A stretch of DNA of 64,000 nt from assembly GCA_005405945.1 (NCBI GenBank), contig BJHW01000001.1, forward strand, positions 7,750,001 to 7,814,000, read 5' to 3'. The notes beneath the pieces were generated by a model, which saw nothing but the letters and a program-made list of their open reading frames with translations, made no database searches and was not told where the DNA came from. Below are positions 8,598 to 16,240 of the stretch, in pieces (the stretch's first letter is position 1; each line of letters opens with the position of its first letter). This stretch comes from Streptomyces violaceusniger. GTDB taxonomy: Bacteria > Actinomycetota > Actinomycetes > Streptomycetales > Streptomycetaceae. The position numbers and the translations under genes are program-made.

Positions 8598-9863
8598 TTA
8601 CTTGGACAGGTGCGCGTACAGCGGGTGCTTGTCGGCCAGGGCGGTGACCCGGGCCTTCAGCGCCTCCGCGTCGTACGACGGCTTCAGCGTCTCCGCGATC
8701 ACGTCGGCGACCTCGCGGAAGTCCTCCGCGGTGAAGCCGCGCGTGGCCAGCGCCGGGGTGCCGATCCGCAGACCCGAGGTGACCATCGGGGGCCGCGGGT
8801 CGTTCGGGATCGCGTTGCGGTTGACCGTGATGCCGACCTCGTGGAGCCGGTCCTCGGCCTGCCGCCCGTCCAGCTCGGAGTCGCGCAGATCGACCAGGAC
8901 CAGATGGACGTCGGTGCCGCCGGACAGGACGGCGACGCCCGCCTCCCGCACATCGTCCTGGGTCAGGCGCTCGGCGAGGATCCGGGCGCCCTCCAGCGTG
9001 CGCTCCTGGCGCTCCTTGAACGCCGAGCTCGCCGCCACCTTGAAGGACACCGCCTTCGCCGCGACCACATGCTCCAGCGGACCGCCCTGCTGGCCCGGGA
9101 AGACCGCCGAGTTGATCTTCTTGGCCAGGTCGGCGGTGGAGAGGATCACGCCACCGCGCGGACCGCCCAGGGTCTTGTGGGTAGTGGTGGTCACCACATG
9201 GGCGTGCGGTACGGGCGAGGGGTGCAGCCCGGCCGCCACCAGACCCGCGAAGTGGGCCATGTCGACCATCAGGTACGCGCCGACCTCGTCCGCGATCCGG
9301 CGGAAGGCGGCGAAGTCCAGCTGGCGCGGGTACGCCGACCAGCCCGCGATCACCAGCTTGGGGCGGTGCTCCTTGGCCAGCCGCTCGACCTCGTCCATGT
9401 CGACCAGGCCGGTCTCGGCGTCCACGTGGTAGGGCACCACGTTGTAGAGCTTGCCGGAGAAGTTGATCTTCATGCCGTGGGTCAGATGGCCGCCGTGCGC
9501 CAGGTTCAGCCCCAGGATGGTGTCGCCGGGGGAGAGGAGGGCGAACATCGCGGCCGCGTTGGCCTGGGCGCCCGAGTGCGGCTGGACGTTCGCCGCCTCG
9601 GCGCCGAAGAGCTCCTTCACCCGGTCGATGGCGATCTGCTCGACCACGTCGACGTGCTCACAGCCGCCGTAGTAGCGGCGGCCGGGGTAGCCCTCGGCGT
9701 ACTTGTTGGTCAGGACCGAGCCCTGGGCCTCCATGACCGCCGCCGGAGCGAAGTTCTCCGAGGCGATCATCTCCAGGGTGGACTGCTGGCGGTGGAGTTC
9801 GGCGTCGACAGCAGCGGCGACATCCGGGTCGAGCTCGTGCAGGGAGCTGTTAAGAAGCGACAT
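8598..9863 (-). CDS. glyA: Serine hydroxymethyltransferase
   Basis: PLP enzyme that interconverts glycine plus 5,10-methylene-THF and serine plus THF. The 421-residue length is standard. Visible signatures are the N-terminal LEMIASENFAP and YAEGYPGRRYYGGCE, the PHSGAQAN loop, and the PLP-lysine motif TTTTHKTLGGPRGG. It lies 26 bases after gcvH in the same direction, within the riboswitch-controlled glycine operon, and uses the methylene-THF released by glycine cleavage. Start ATG at 9863. Confidence 0.97.
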   Translation of the reverse strand: MSLLNSSLHELDPDVAAAVDAELHRQQSTLEMIASENFAPAAVMEAQGSVLTNKYAEGYPGRRYYGGCEHVDVVEQIAIDRVKELFGAEAANVQPHSGAQANAAAMFALLSPGDTILGLNLAHGGHLTHGMKINFSGKLYNVVPYHVDAETGLVDMDEVERLAKEHRPKLVIAGWSAYPRQLDFAAFRRIADEVGAYLMVDMAHFAGLVAAGLHPSPVPHAHVVTTTTHKTLGGPRGGVILSTADLAKKINSAVFPGQQGGPLEHVVAAKAVSFKVAASSAFKERQERTLEGARILAERLTQDDVREAGVAVLSGGTDVHLVLVDLRDSELDGRQAEDRLHEVGITVNRNAIPNDPRPPMVTSGLRIGTPALATRGFTAEDFREVADVIAETLKPSYDAEALKARVTALADKHPLYAHLSK

Positions 9864-9889
9864 CGAGGGTCCCGATCGAATAAGGAGGG

Positions 9890-10270
9890 TCAGTTTTCGG
9901 CGAAGGCGGTGTACTGGTCGGCGGAGAGCAGGTCCTCCGGCTCGCTCGTCACCCTCACCTTGAACAGCCAGCCGCCCTCGAAGGGGGCGGAGTTCACCAG
10001 CGCCGGATCGTTCACCACGTCCTCGTTGATCTCGGTGACCTCACCGGAGACCGGCGCGTACAGGTCGCTGACCGACTTGGTGGACTCCAGCTCACCGCAG
10101 GTGTCACCGGCGGAGACCGTGGAGCCGACGTCCGGGAGCTGGACATAGACGACGTCGCCGAGCGCGTTGGCCGCGAACTCGGTGATGCCGATCGTCGACA
10201 CGCCGTCCTCGCCGGCGGCCGACAGCCACTCGTGCTCCTTGCTGTACCGCAGCTGCTGGGGGTTGCTCAT
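9890..10270 (-). CDS. gcvH: Glycine cleavage system H protein
   Basis: Lipoyl carrier that shuttles the aminomethyl group between GcvP and GcvT. The 126-residue protein contains the lipoylation motif GELESTKSVSDLYAP (Lys near residue 65) and the usual start YSKEHEWL. It follows gcvT after a 161-base gap and precedes glyA by 26 bases. An AGGAGAAT sequence lies before the ATG at 10270. GcvP is not in the window. Confidence 0.97.
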   Translation of the reverse strand: MSNPQQLRYSKEHEWLSAAGEDGVSTIGITEFAANALGDVVYVQLPDVGSTVSAGDTCGELESTKSVSDLYAPVSGEVTEINEDVVNDPALVNSAPFEGGWLFKVRVTSEPEDLLSADQYTAFAEN

Positions 10271-10400
10271 GGTCCGATTCTCCTGGATACGGGGGAGTGC
10301 TTGGGAAACGGGTCTTAGCTGGTGGGATGCGGCGCCGACGGGAGACGACGCCGAGGGGACGCAATGGGCCGACGCGACGGGCCGGGGCCCACCCGCGCTC

Positions 10401-10446
10401 GCGGAAGCTCAGCGCCCGCGCTCGCAGGAGCTCAGCGCCCGCGCTT
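10401..10446. repeat. 23-bp tandem duplication spanning the gcvT stop codon
   Basis: Two adjacent 23-base units (10401-10423 and 10424-10446) differ at only a few positions, and a partial third follows on the left. The gcvT stop codon (10432-10434) is inside the right unit, so the left unit holds a second copy of the last codons and stop. Confidence 0.8.
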
Positions 10447-11559
10447 GTAGAAGGGGAGCGCCACGACCTCGTACGGCTCCCGGGTACCGCGGATGTCCAC
10501 GAACACCCCCTCGGTGCCGGGCCCCGCGTACTGCGGGTCCACGTACGCCATCGCGATCGGCTTGCCCAGCGTCGGGGAGGGCGCGCCCGAGGTGACCTGG
10601 CCGATCGGTGAGCCGTCGGCGGCCACCACGGCGTAACCGGCGCGCGGCACCCGGCGGCCTGAAGCGATCAGGCCGACCAGGGTGCGCGGGGTGACGGTGT
10701 CCGCCTGGCGGGACGCGGCCTCCAGGGCCGCACGGCCGACGAAGTCGCCCGGCTTGTCGAACTTCACCACCCGGCCGAGGCCCGCGTCGAAGGGGGTGGT
10801 GTCGGTGGTCAGCTCATGCCCGTACAGCGGCATGCCCGCCTCGAGGCGCAGGGTGTCCCGGCAGGAGAGACCGCAGGGCACCAGGCCCACCGGGGCCCCG
10901 GCCTCGGTCAGCGCCTCCCACACCCGCTCGGCGTCGTCCGGCGCCAGGAACAGCTCGAAGCCGTCCTCGCCCGTGTAGCCGGTGCGGGCGATCAGGGCGG
11001 GGACGCCCGCGACGGTGCCCGGCAGCCCGGCGTAGTACTTCAGCCCGTCCAGGTCGGCATCGGTCAGGCGCTTGAGGATCCCCGGGGACTCGGGCCCCTG
11101 GACGGCGAGCAGCGCGTAGGCGTCGCGGTCGTCCCTTACGGTCGCTTCGAAACCGTCGGCCCGCTCGGTCAGCGCGTCCAGCACCACCTGGGCGTTGGCG
11201 GCGTTGGCCACGACCAGGAACTCCTCGTCCCCGAGGCGGTAGACGATCAGGTCGTCCAGGATGCCGCCCTCGTCGTCGCAGATCATGGTGTAGCGGGCGC
11301 GGCCCACGGCGAGCGCGGACAGCCGGCCGACCAGCGCGTGGTCAAGGGCGTCCCCGGCCCGCGGACCGATGAGAGAGATCTCACCCATGTGGGAGAGGTC
11401 GAAGAGCCCGGCGCGGGTGCGCACCGCGGTGTGCTCGTCGCGCTCGCTGCCGTAGCGCAGCGGCATGTCCCAGCCGGCGAAGTCGGTCATGGTGGCGCCG
11501 AGCGCGCGGTGCCGCGCGTCCAGCGCGGTACGGCGTGGGGTGGGCGGGGCGTCGGTCAC
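10432..11559 (-). CDS. gcvT: Aminomethyltransferase (glycine cleavage T protein)
   Basis: Transfers the methylene group from the H-protein-bound aminomethyl intermediate to tetrahydrofolate, releasing ammonia. The 375-residue length is typical. Recognisable parts are MTDFAGWDMPLRYGSERDEH near the N-terminus, FDLSHMGEI, the folate-binding ARTGYTGEDGFEL, and the C-terminal RVPRAGYAV region. It is the first gene after the glycine riboswitch and starts the gcvT-gcvH-glyA block. Start GTG at 11559. Confidence 0.97.
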   Translation of the reverse strand: MTDAPPTPRRTALDARHRALGATMTDFAGWDMPLRYGSERDEHTAVRTRAGLFDLSHMGEISLIGPRAGDALDHALVGRLSALAVGRARYTMICDDEGGILDDLIVYRLGDEEFLVVANAANAQVVLDALTERADGFEATVRDDRDAYALLAVQGPESPGILKRLTDADLDGLKYYAGLPGTVAGVPALIARTGYTGEDGFELFLAPDDAERVWEALTEAGAPVGLVPCGLSCRDTLRLEAGMPLYGHELTTDTTPFDAGLGRVVKFDKPGDFVGRAALEAASRQADTVTPRTLVGLIASGRRVPRAGYAVVAADGSPIGQVTSGAPSPTLGKPIAMAYVDPQYAGPGTEGVFVDIRGTREPYEVVALPFYKRGR

Positions 11560-11620
11560 GATTCAGGCTCCAGGGGTCGGGGTCGCGCGACGGCGAGGAC
11601 GGACGGCAAGGACGCGTGCG

Positions 11621-11835
11621 TCCTCCCCATCTGTCATCGGAACCTGAGAGGTTCGCCGTGACGCCCGTAAGGGGCCCGGCTTGCACCTTGGGTGGAGCCG
11701 CGCCCGCGCGGCCCGCTTTTCAGATCTGCCTCGTCCGCGCGGTATCGGGGCCTGAGAGATTCAAGGGAGGACTTGCTCCTTCGGCGCCCTGGACACCCGG
11801 CACGGATGCCGATGGCCAAGGACTCTCCCGCGCGG
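11621..11835 (-). promoter_or_regulatory. Tandem glycine riboswitch upstream of gcvT
   Basis: The minus-strand leader contains two consecutive glycine aptamers: the first at about 11835-11733 (GCGGGAGAGTCC, then GGCGCCGAAGGAGCAA, then AATCTCTCAGGC) and the second at about 11730-11621 (GGTGCAAGCC, then AACCTCTCAGGTTCC, then GATGGGGAGGACG). The paired CTCTCAGG cores and GCCGAAGGAG segment are diagnostic. Cooperative two-aptamer glycine riboswitches turn on glycine cleavage genes when glycine is plentiful. The element ends about 60 bases before the gcvT start, leaving room for an expression platform. Confidence 0.93.
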
Positions 11836-12008
11836 ATTCAAGCGGCCGGTATGGAGTTGCGCGGACATCATCGCATGTATGGCCGAGAAGGGAAGCCCCG
11901 TCCGGGCGGGCTCCGGCCGCCCGGCCAGGGGCAGCCTTGCTCGACATTACCTTTTCTTGACACTCTGCGGGTACGAGCAGCGTTGACCGACCTGGGAGGA
12001 CGATCACG

Positions 12009-12706
12009 GTGCATGGGCAGGGAACGTACGCGACGACACAGAGGCTCCTGCCGGCGCGGCGTGGCCGCACCCCCACCGGGTCGACGGCTCGCCCCGGCCG
12101 GAGAAGCGCGGTGCACGATCTGCGCGCCGGGCGGAAGGCGGCGGCGCGGACCCGCGTGAGCTGCGCTTTCCGGCGGGGGATGTGCTGGTCGCCTCCGGGC
12201 TGCCGGGCAGCGGCAAGAGCACGCTGATCAACCGGACGGTGCCGCTCCTGGACGAGACGGGCGCGGTCGTGATCAGGGTGGACTCGCAGAACACCCGGGA
12301 GGCGTGGGAGCGCAGGCTGCCCGGCTGGCTGCCATACGCGCTCTACCGCCCGCTGGTCCGGTACGCCCACTACGCCGGGCTGCGCCGGGCGCTGCGCTCG
12401 GGCGCGAGCGTCGTGGTGCACGACTGCGGCGCGCTGCCGTGGGTCCGCCGCTGGCTGGCCCGGGACGTGCGGCGCCGGGGCCGCGGCCTCCACATGGTGC
12501 TGCTGGACGTGGGCGCCACGGAGGCGCTGGAGGGCCAGGCCGCCCGTGGCCGCGGGGTCTCCGCCTACGCCTTCGGCCGTCACCTGCGCGCGATGCGGCG
12601 GCTGATCGCGGGGATGGAGGAGGGGCGGCCGCCGCGGGGGTGCGCGTCGGCGGTGCTGCTGGACCGGCCGACCGCGAGCGCGCTGCGCTGCATCTCCTTC
12701 GAGTGA
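12009..12706 (+). CDS. P-loop ATPase/kinase-like protein (frameshifted near the N-terminus)
   Basis: The conserved core begins with DVLVASGLPGSGKSTLINRTVP, an ideal Walker A (GLPGSGKST), followed by VVIRVDSQNTRE and VVVHDCGALPWVRRW, typical of a zeta-toxin/kinase-like P-loop family. The natural start is GTG at 12009: GGGAGGA lies 8 bases before it, and MHGQGTYATTQRLLPARR resembles the expected N-terminus. That frame is one base out of register with the core, and the core frame has no start before GTG 12182 although ELRFPAGD upstream is clearly coding. A single base has been lost between 12060 and 12160, within C-rich runs. A conserved gene of unknown function, at the same place next to gcvT in other streptomycetes. 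Confidence 0.7.
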
Positions 12707-12757
12707 TCACGCCTGTCTCTCGCGTGATCAGGCCTCTCCCCTCGCGTGATCAGGCCT
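12703..12757. repeat. Three helically phased GTGATCA(C/G)GCCT repeats
   Basis: Copies start at 12703, 12724 and 12746, that is 21 and 22 bases apart, about two helical turns. Each contains the palindrome TGATCA. The first overlaps the stop codon of the ATPase gene. They lie upstream of the first SseB-like gene and could be an operator array. Confidence 0.6.
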
Positions 12758-12924
12758 GTTGCGCGAGTGGCCGGAAATCGGTCATGGGGCATCACACAGC
12801 GTGACGAGGGCGAGCCCGGGCGAGGTGGGGAAGTGCTGTGGAGATCGCCGCCGCCCCTCCGGCCCGGGCCGCCCAGCGGTTAGGGTGCTTCGGGCAGGTC
12901 GGACGAGATGGCGGTTGGACGAAG

Positions 12925-13731
12925 ATGAGCTTCCCGGAGCAGTACGGAGTGGCCCCGGCGCACGGAGGATTCCCGGACGGCGGGTATGCCGCGCATCCGG
13001 GGTTTCCCGGCAATGAGCTCGAAGAGGTGATGGCCGCCTCCGTCGACGTCCCCGGGGCCGGAGCGCGCATCGTCGAGACGCTCTCCCGCAGCCACCTCTG
13101 GATTCCGCTGCCCAACGGCGGGGGCCCGGGCAGCCCGAGCCTCGATCTGCCCACGATGGAGATCGACGGCGGCGCGTATGTCCCGGTGTTCAGTTCCGAG
13201 CAGCAGTTCCTGCGACTCGTCGGCTCCCATATGTCCTTCACCGTCGCCCCGGCCGTGGAGTTCGCCCGCGGGCTGCCGCCCCAGCTCGGCATCGCGGTGA
13301 ACCCCGGTGGCGCGGTGGTCGTACCGCTGCCTCCGCCCGCCGTCCGGGAGTTGTGCCGCGCCGGGCGTACCGAGCTCGACGGTCCGGCCACCGGTGGCCG
13401 GGTGCGGCTCTTCGAACCGGACTGGCAGGACGAGCCGGTGGACTTCCTGGCCGCCGCCGGGATCGAGTTCGCCAAGGGCACCGGGGTGCGGACCGCCCGG
13501 CGCGCCCTGGCCAGCGTCGAGGGCGACGAACCGGCGCTCTTCGTCGGTGTGCAGCTCGACGAGCCGGGCCCCGAGGGGCAGGCGCGCGCGGTGGAGGCGC
13601 TGGGCCTCGCCCTCGGCTCGGTGTCGGTGCCATGGAAGGTTCAGCTGGTGCTGCTGGACGTGGCGCAGGGCGATCCGGTGGCCGACTGGATGCTGGGACG
13701 GGTGCGGCCGTTCTACGACCGTGACCTCTGA
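12925..13731 (+). CDS. SseB-family protein, first of a tandem pair
   Basis: The 268-residue protein belongs to the SseB family (named for enhanced serine sensitivity in E. coli; molecular role unknown). It has the N-terminal SseB domain (ELEEVMAASVDVPGAGARIVETLSRSHLWIPLP, then VPVFSSEQQFLRL) and a C-terminal domain with PALFVGVQLDEPG and VQLVLLDVAQGDPVADWM. Start ATG at 12925 (MSFPEQYG) is chosen since the earlier in-frame ATG at 12838 would add a composition unlike the protein. A second SseB-like gene follows 111 bases later. Closeness to serine/glycine genes is suggestive but unproven. Confidence 0.85.
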   Translation: MSFPEQYGVAPAHGGFPDGGYAAHPGFPGNELEEVMAASVDVPGAGARIVETLSRSHLWIPLPNGGGPGSPSLDLPTMEIDGGAYVPVFSSEQQFLRLVGSHMSFTVAPAVEFARGLPPQLGIAVNPGGAVVVPLPPPAVRELCRAGRTELDGPATGGRVRLFEPDWQDEPVDFLAAAGIEFAKGTGVRTARRALASVEGDEPALFVGVQLDEPGPEGQARAVEALGLALGSVSVPWKVQLVLLDVAQGDPVADWMLGRVRPFYDRDL

Positions 13732-13842
13732 CTCACCCCTGGGTCCGCTGCCGGGGCCCGTAAGCTGGTTTGATGACCAAGAGGGGTGCGAGCACGCTCC
13801 CCGGTGAGGTGCGGGCAAGGCCGAGAGAAGGGGCGGACCCAG

Positions 13843-14640
13843 GTGAGCGCGGGCGCGGATTGGGGGGCGGCGGCCGGCCAGGTTGAGCGAGCGTTGCAGC
13901 AGGTCGCTCCCGGCCGGTACGACGCCTACGAGGCGCTGCTGCACGCCATCGGCGAGGGCCAGGTCTGGATGCTGCTGTGGCACGGCGCGCCCGGCTCGCC
14001 CGACGCCCAGTACGGGAACATGGACGTGGACGGCCTCGGTTACGCCCCGTGTGTGACCTCCGCGCAGGAACTGGCCGCCAGTGGCTGGAACCGCGCACAC
14101 GAGGTGGTCGACGGACGCCTCATCGCCGACTCCCTCTACCGCGACCGCTACGGCCTCTGGCTCAACCCCCACGCCCGCGGCGGCGGAGTGGGCATCCCCT
14201 GGCCGGATCTGCGCCGGATCGCGGGCGGCCTGGACCGGCTGCCCGCCGGGCCGCTGCGGCTGACCGATCCCGCCATCGACATCCCCCAGTTCTACGCCCT
14301 GTTGGGGCAGAACGCGCATCGCACCGCCGCGGTGCGCTCGCTGCGGCGCGCCTGGGTACAGCCCTCGCTGGGCGCCCCGTACCTGGCGATCGGCCTGGAT
14401 CTGTACGACACCGGCCCGGCGGCGGTGCAGTCGGTGCGGGTGATGATGGAGCAGTCGATCACCGCCGTGCCGGACGGGCTGCCGGTCTCCACGGTCGCGC
14501 TCTCGGACGAGTACGACCCCGTCGCCATGTGGATGCGGGCCAACGCCCGCCCCTTCTTCGACCGTGACGCCTACGGCGCCGCGCCCGCCGCGCCGCCGTC
14601 CTACGGCTACGGCTATCCGCCGCCCCGCCCCGCGTACTGA
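13843..14640 (+). CDS. SseB-family protein, second of a tandem pair
   Basis: The 265-residue protein shows the same two-part SseB layout as its neighbour: VERALQQVAPGRYDAYEALLHAIGEG with a central domain, then a C-terminal domain (APYLAIGLDLYDTG, VAMWMRANARPFFDRD) whose ending parallels the first protein (MLGRVRPFYDRDL). The two are probably an old duplication. Start GTG at 13843 follows GAGAAGGGG; the open frame upstream lacks a good site. The C-terminus is a short Tyr/Pro/Gly-rich tail. Confidence 0.85.
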   Translation: MSAGADWGAAAGQVERALQQVAPGRYDAYEALLHAIGEGQVWMLLWHGAPGSPDAQYGNMDVDGLGYAPCVTSAQELAASGWNRAHEVVDGRLIADSLYRDRYGLWLNPHARGGGVGIPWPDLRRIAGGLDRLPAGPLRLTDPAIDIPQFYALLGQNAHRTAAVRSLRRAWVQPSLGAPYLAIGLDLYDTGPAAVQSVRVMMEQSITAVPDGLPVSTVALSDEYDPVAMWMRANARPFFDRDAYGAAPAAPPSYGYGYPPPRPAY

Positions 14641-14664
14641 GCGACCCCGCCCCGCGTACTGAGC
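14623..14664. repeat. 20-bp direct repeat spanning a stop codon
   Basis: CCCCGCCCCGCGTACTGAGC occurs at 14623-14642 and again at 14645-14664, with a period of 22. The first copy contains the stop codon of the second SseB-like gene. Confidence 0.85.
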
Positions 14665-15111
14665 CTCCGCGCCCCGCCGCGTACCGATCCGCGGGCGCGG
14701 TGACTTCGCGTGCCCGCTGGTTCCGCGCGCCCGCCGGCTCCCCGTGCCCGCTGACTCCGGGCCCAGCGACTCCGCGCGCCGATTGACGGGATTGCCCGAC
14801 CGGTCTTCCGCTCCTATCGGGCCGAACACCCCATTACGGACACGATGTTACTGCTGCGTTCTCGTGTCGCGACCGTCCGTATAGCGGAGCGGTACTCCTC
14901 ACATCACGGTTAGGCATCCATTGCCCGGGAGTACTGGCGGGTGATCACAAACGCGTTGAAGACTCCCGCTCCAAGGGGTGCGGTTCCTGCGTACGACCCC
15001 TTCCAGAAAGGTTCCGTACCAGAACGCGACTTTCACCCAGGTTGTGAACGAAGCCGCCACAGCGGCGAGTCGTGGGCCGGTCACCACCGGTCGAGAGGGG
15101 TCTCCACCACG
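14641..15111. other. Long intergenic region before the peptide transporter operon
   Basis: About 470 bases without a gene. The first 130 bases are very GC-rich with Ala/Pro-codon-like repeats; from about 14790 the composition drops and probably carries the promoter of the transporter operon. I do not see a convincing -35/-10 pair or a conserved operator. Confidence 0.5.
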
Positions 15112-16116
15112 ATGACGGCACCATTGCACGGCACGAGCACGGACAGCGATCCGGTCGCGACTGCCGATGTAGCGGCGGATGTGGTCAAAGCGTCCGTCGA
15201 AGGCAGATCGCTGCGGCAGATCGCCTGGTCACGCCTGAAGCGGGACAAGCTCGCACTGGCGGGTGGCATCGTTGTCGTCTTCCTCGTACTGGTGGCGATC
15301 TTCGCCCCGCTCATCGTGAGCCTGCTCGGGCATCCGCCCAATGAGTTCCACCAGGAGGAGATCGACCCGCTGTTCGGCACCCCGAAGGGATCCCTGGGCG
15401 GTATCAGCTCGGACTTCCTCTTCGGCGTGGAGCCGTCCAACGGCCGCGACGTCTTCAGCCGGGTCGTCTACGGCGCCCGGATCTCGCTGCTCGTGGCCTT
15501 CCTCGCGGCGGTGGTCGCGGTGGTCCTCGGCACCGTGTTCGGCATCATCGCCGGGTACTTCGGCGGCTGGGTGGACTCGGTGATCAGCCGGGTGATGGAC
15601 ATGCTGCTGGCCTTCCCGCAGCTGCTCTTCATCATCTCCCTGGTCTCGGTGCTCCCCAACGACCTGCTGGGACTGACCGGCAGCGGAGTGCGCATCGCGA
15701 TCCTGGTCTCGGTCATCGGCTTCTTCGGCTGGCCGTACGTCGGCCGCATCGTGCGCGGCCAGACGCTGTCGCTGCGCGAGAAGGAGTACATCGAGGCCGC
15801 GCGGAGCCTGGGTGCCGGCCGGCGCTACATCCTCTTCCGCGAGCTGCTGCCCAACCTGGTGGCGCCGATCACCGTCTACACGACGCTGATGATCCCCACC
15901 AACATCCTCACCGAGGCCGCGCTCAGCTTCCTCGGCGCGGGCGTGAAGCCGCCCACCGCCTCCTGGGGGCAGATGCTCTCCAAGGCGGTCGGCACCTACG
16001 AGGACGATCCGATGTTCATGATCATCCCGGGTGCGGCGATCTTCGTCACGGTGCTGGCCTTCAACCTCTTCGGCGACGGCGTCCGCGACGCACTGGACCC
16101 GAAGGGCACCCGATGA
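15112..16116 (+). CDS. Peptide ABC transporter permease (DppC/OppC/BldK type)
   Basis: Inner-membrane permease of a family 5 peptide importer. The 334-residue protein has an N-terminal cytosolic tail, a first helix (LALAGGIVVVFLVLVAIFAPLIV), then the DppC core with five further helices and the EAA loop EAARSLGAGRRYILFRELLPN that docks the ATPases. It ends with the family signature FNLFGDGVRDALDPKGTR. Start ATG at 15112 follows GAGAGGGG; the open frame continues upstream without a better site. It is the first gene of a permease-binding protein-permease-ATPase-ATPase operon like bldK. In S. coelicolor bldK imports an oligopeptide needed for aerial growth; this is a paralogous type and its substrate is unknown. 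Confidence 0.93.
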   Translation: MTAPLHGTSTDSDPVATADVAADVVKASVEGRSLRQIAWSRLKRDKLALAGGIVVVFLVLVAIFAPLIVSLLGHPPNEFHQEEIDPLFGTPKGSLGGISSDFLFGVEPSNGRDVFSRVVYGARISLLVAFLAAVVAVVLGTVFGIIAGYFGGWVDSVISRVMDMLLAFPQLLFIISLVSVLPNDLLGLTGSGVRIAILVSVIGFFGWPYVGRIVRGQTLSLREKEYIEAARSLGAGRRYILFRELLPNLVAPITVYTTLMIPTNILTEAALSFLGAGVKPPTASWGQMLSKAVGTYEDDPMFMIIPGAAIFVTVLAFNLFGDGVRDALDPKGTR

Positions 16117-16240
16117 CGGTGCGGCACACGGCCCCCGGTCGTACTCCAACCCCTCAGCCCCTGCCGCATCCGGCAGAAGGCTCCCCAAGGAATTCCCCGG
16201 CGCCATGCCTAGGACCGCTAACCCGGAGGTTGCAGCAACT

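Noticed and set aside
12880..14829. Long minus-strand frame opposite the two SseB-like genes
   Set aside because: Antisense shadow: no motif, no ribosome site, and the opposite strand codes for two recognisable SseB proteins.
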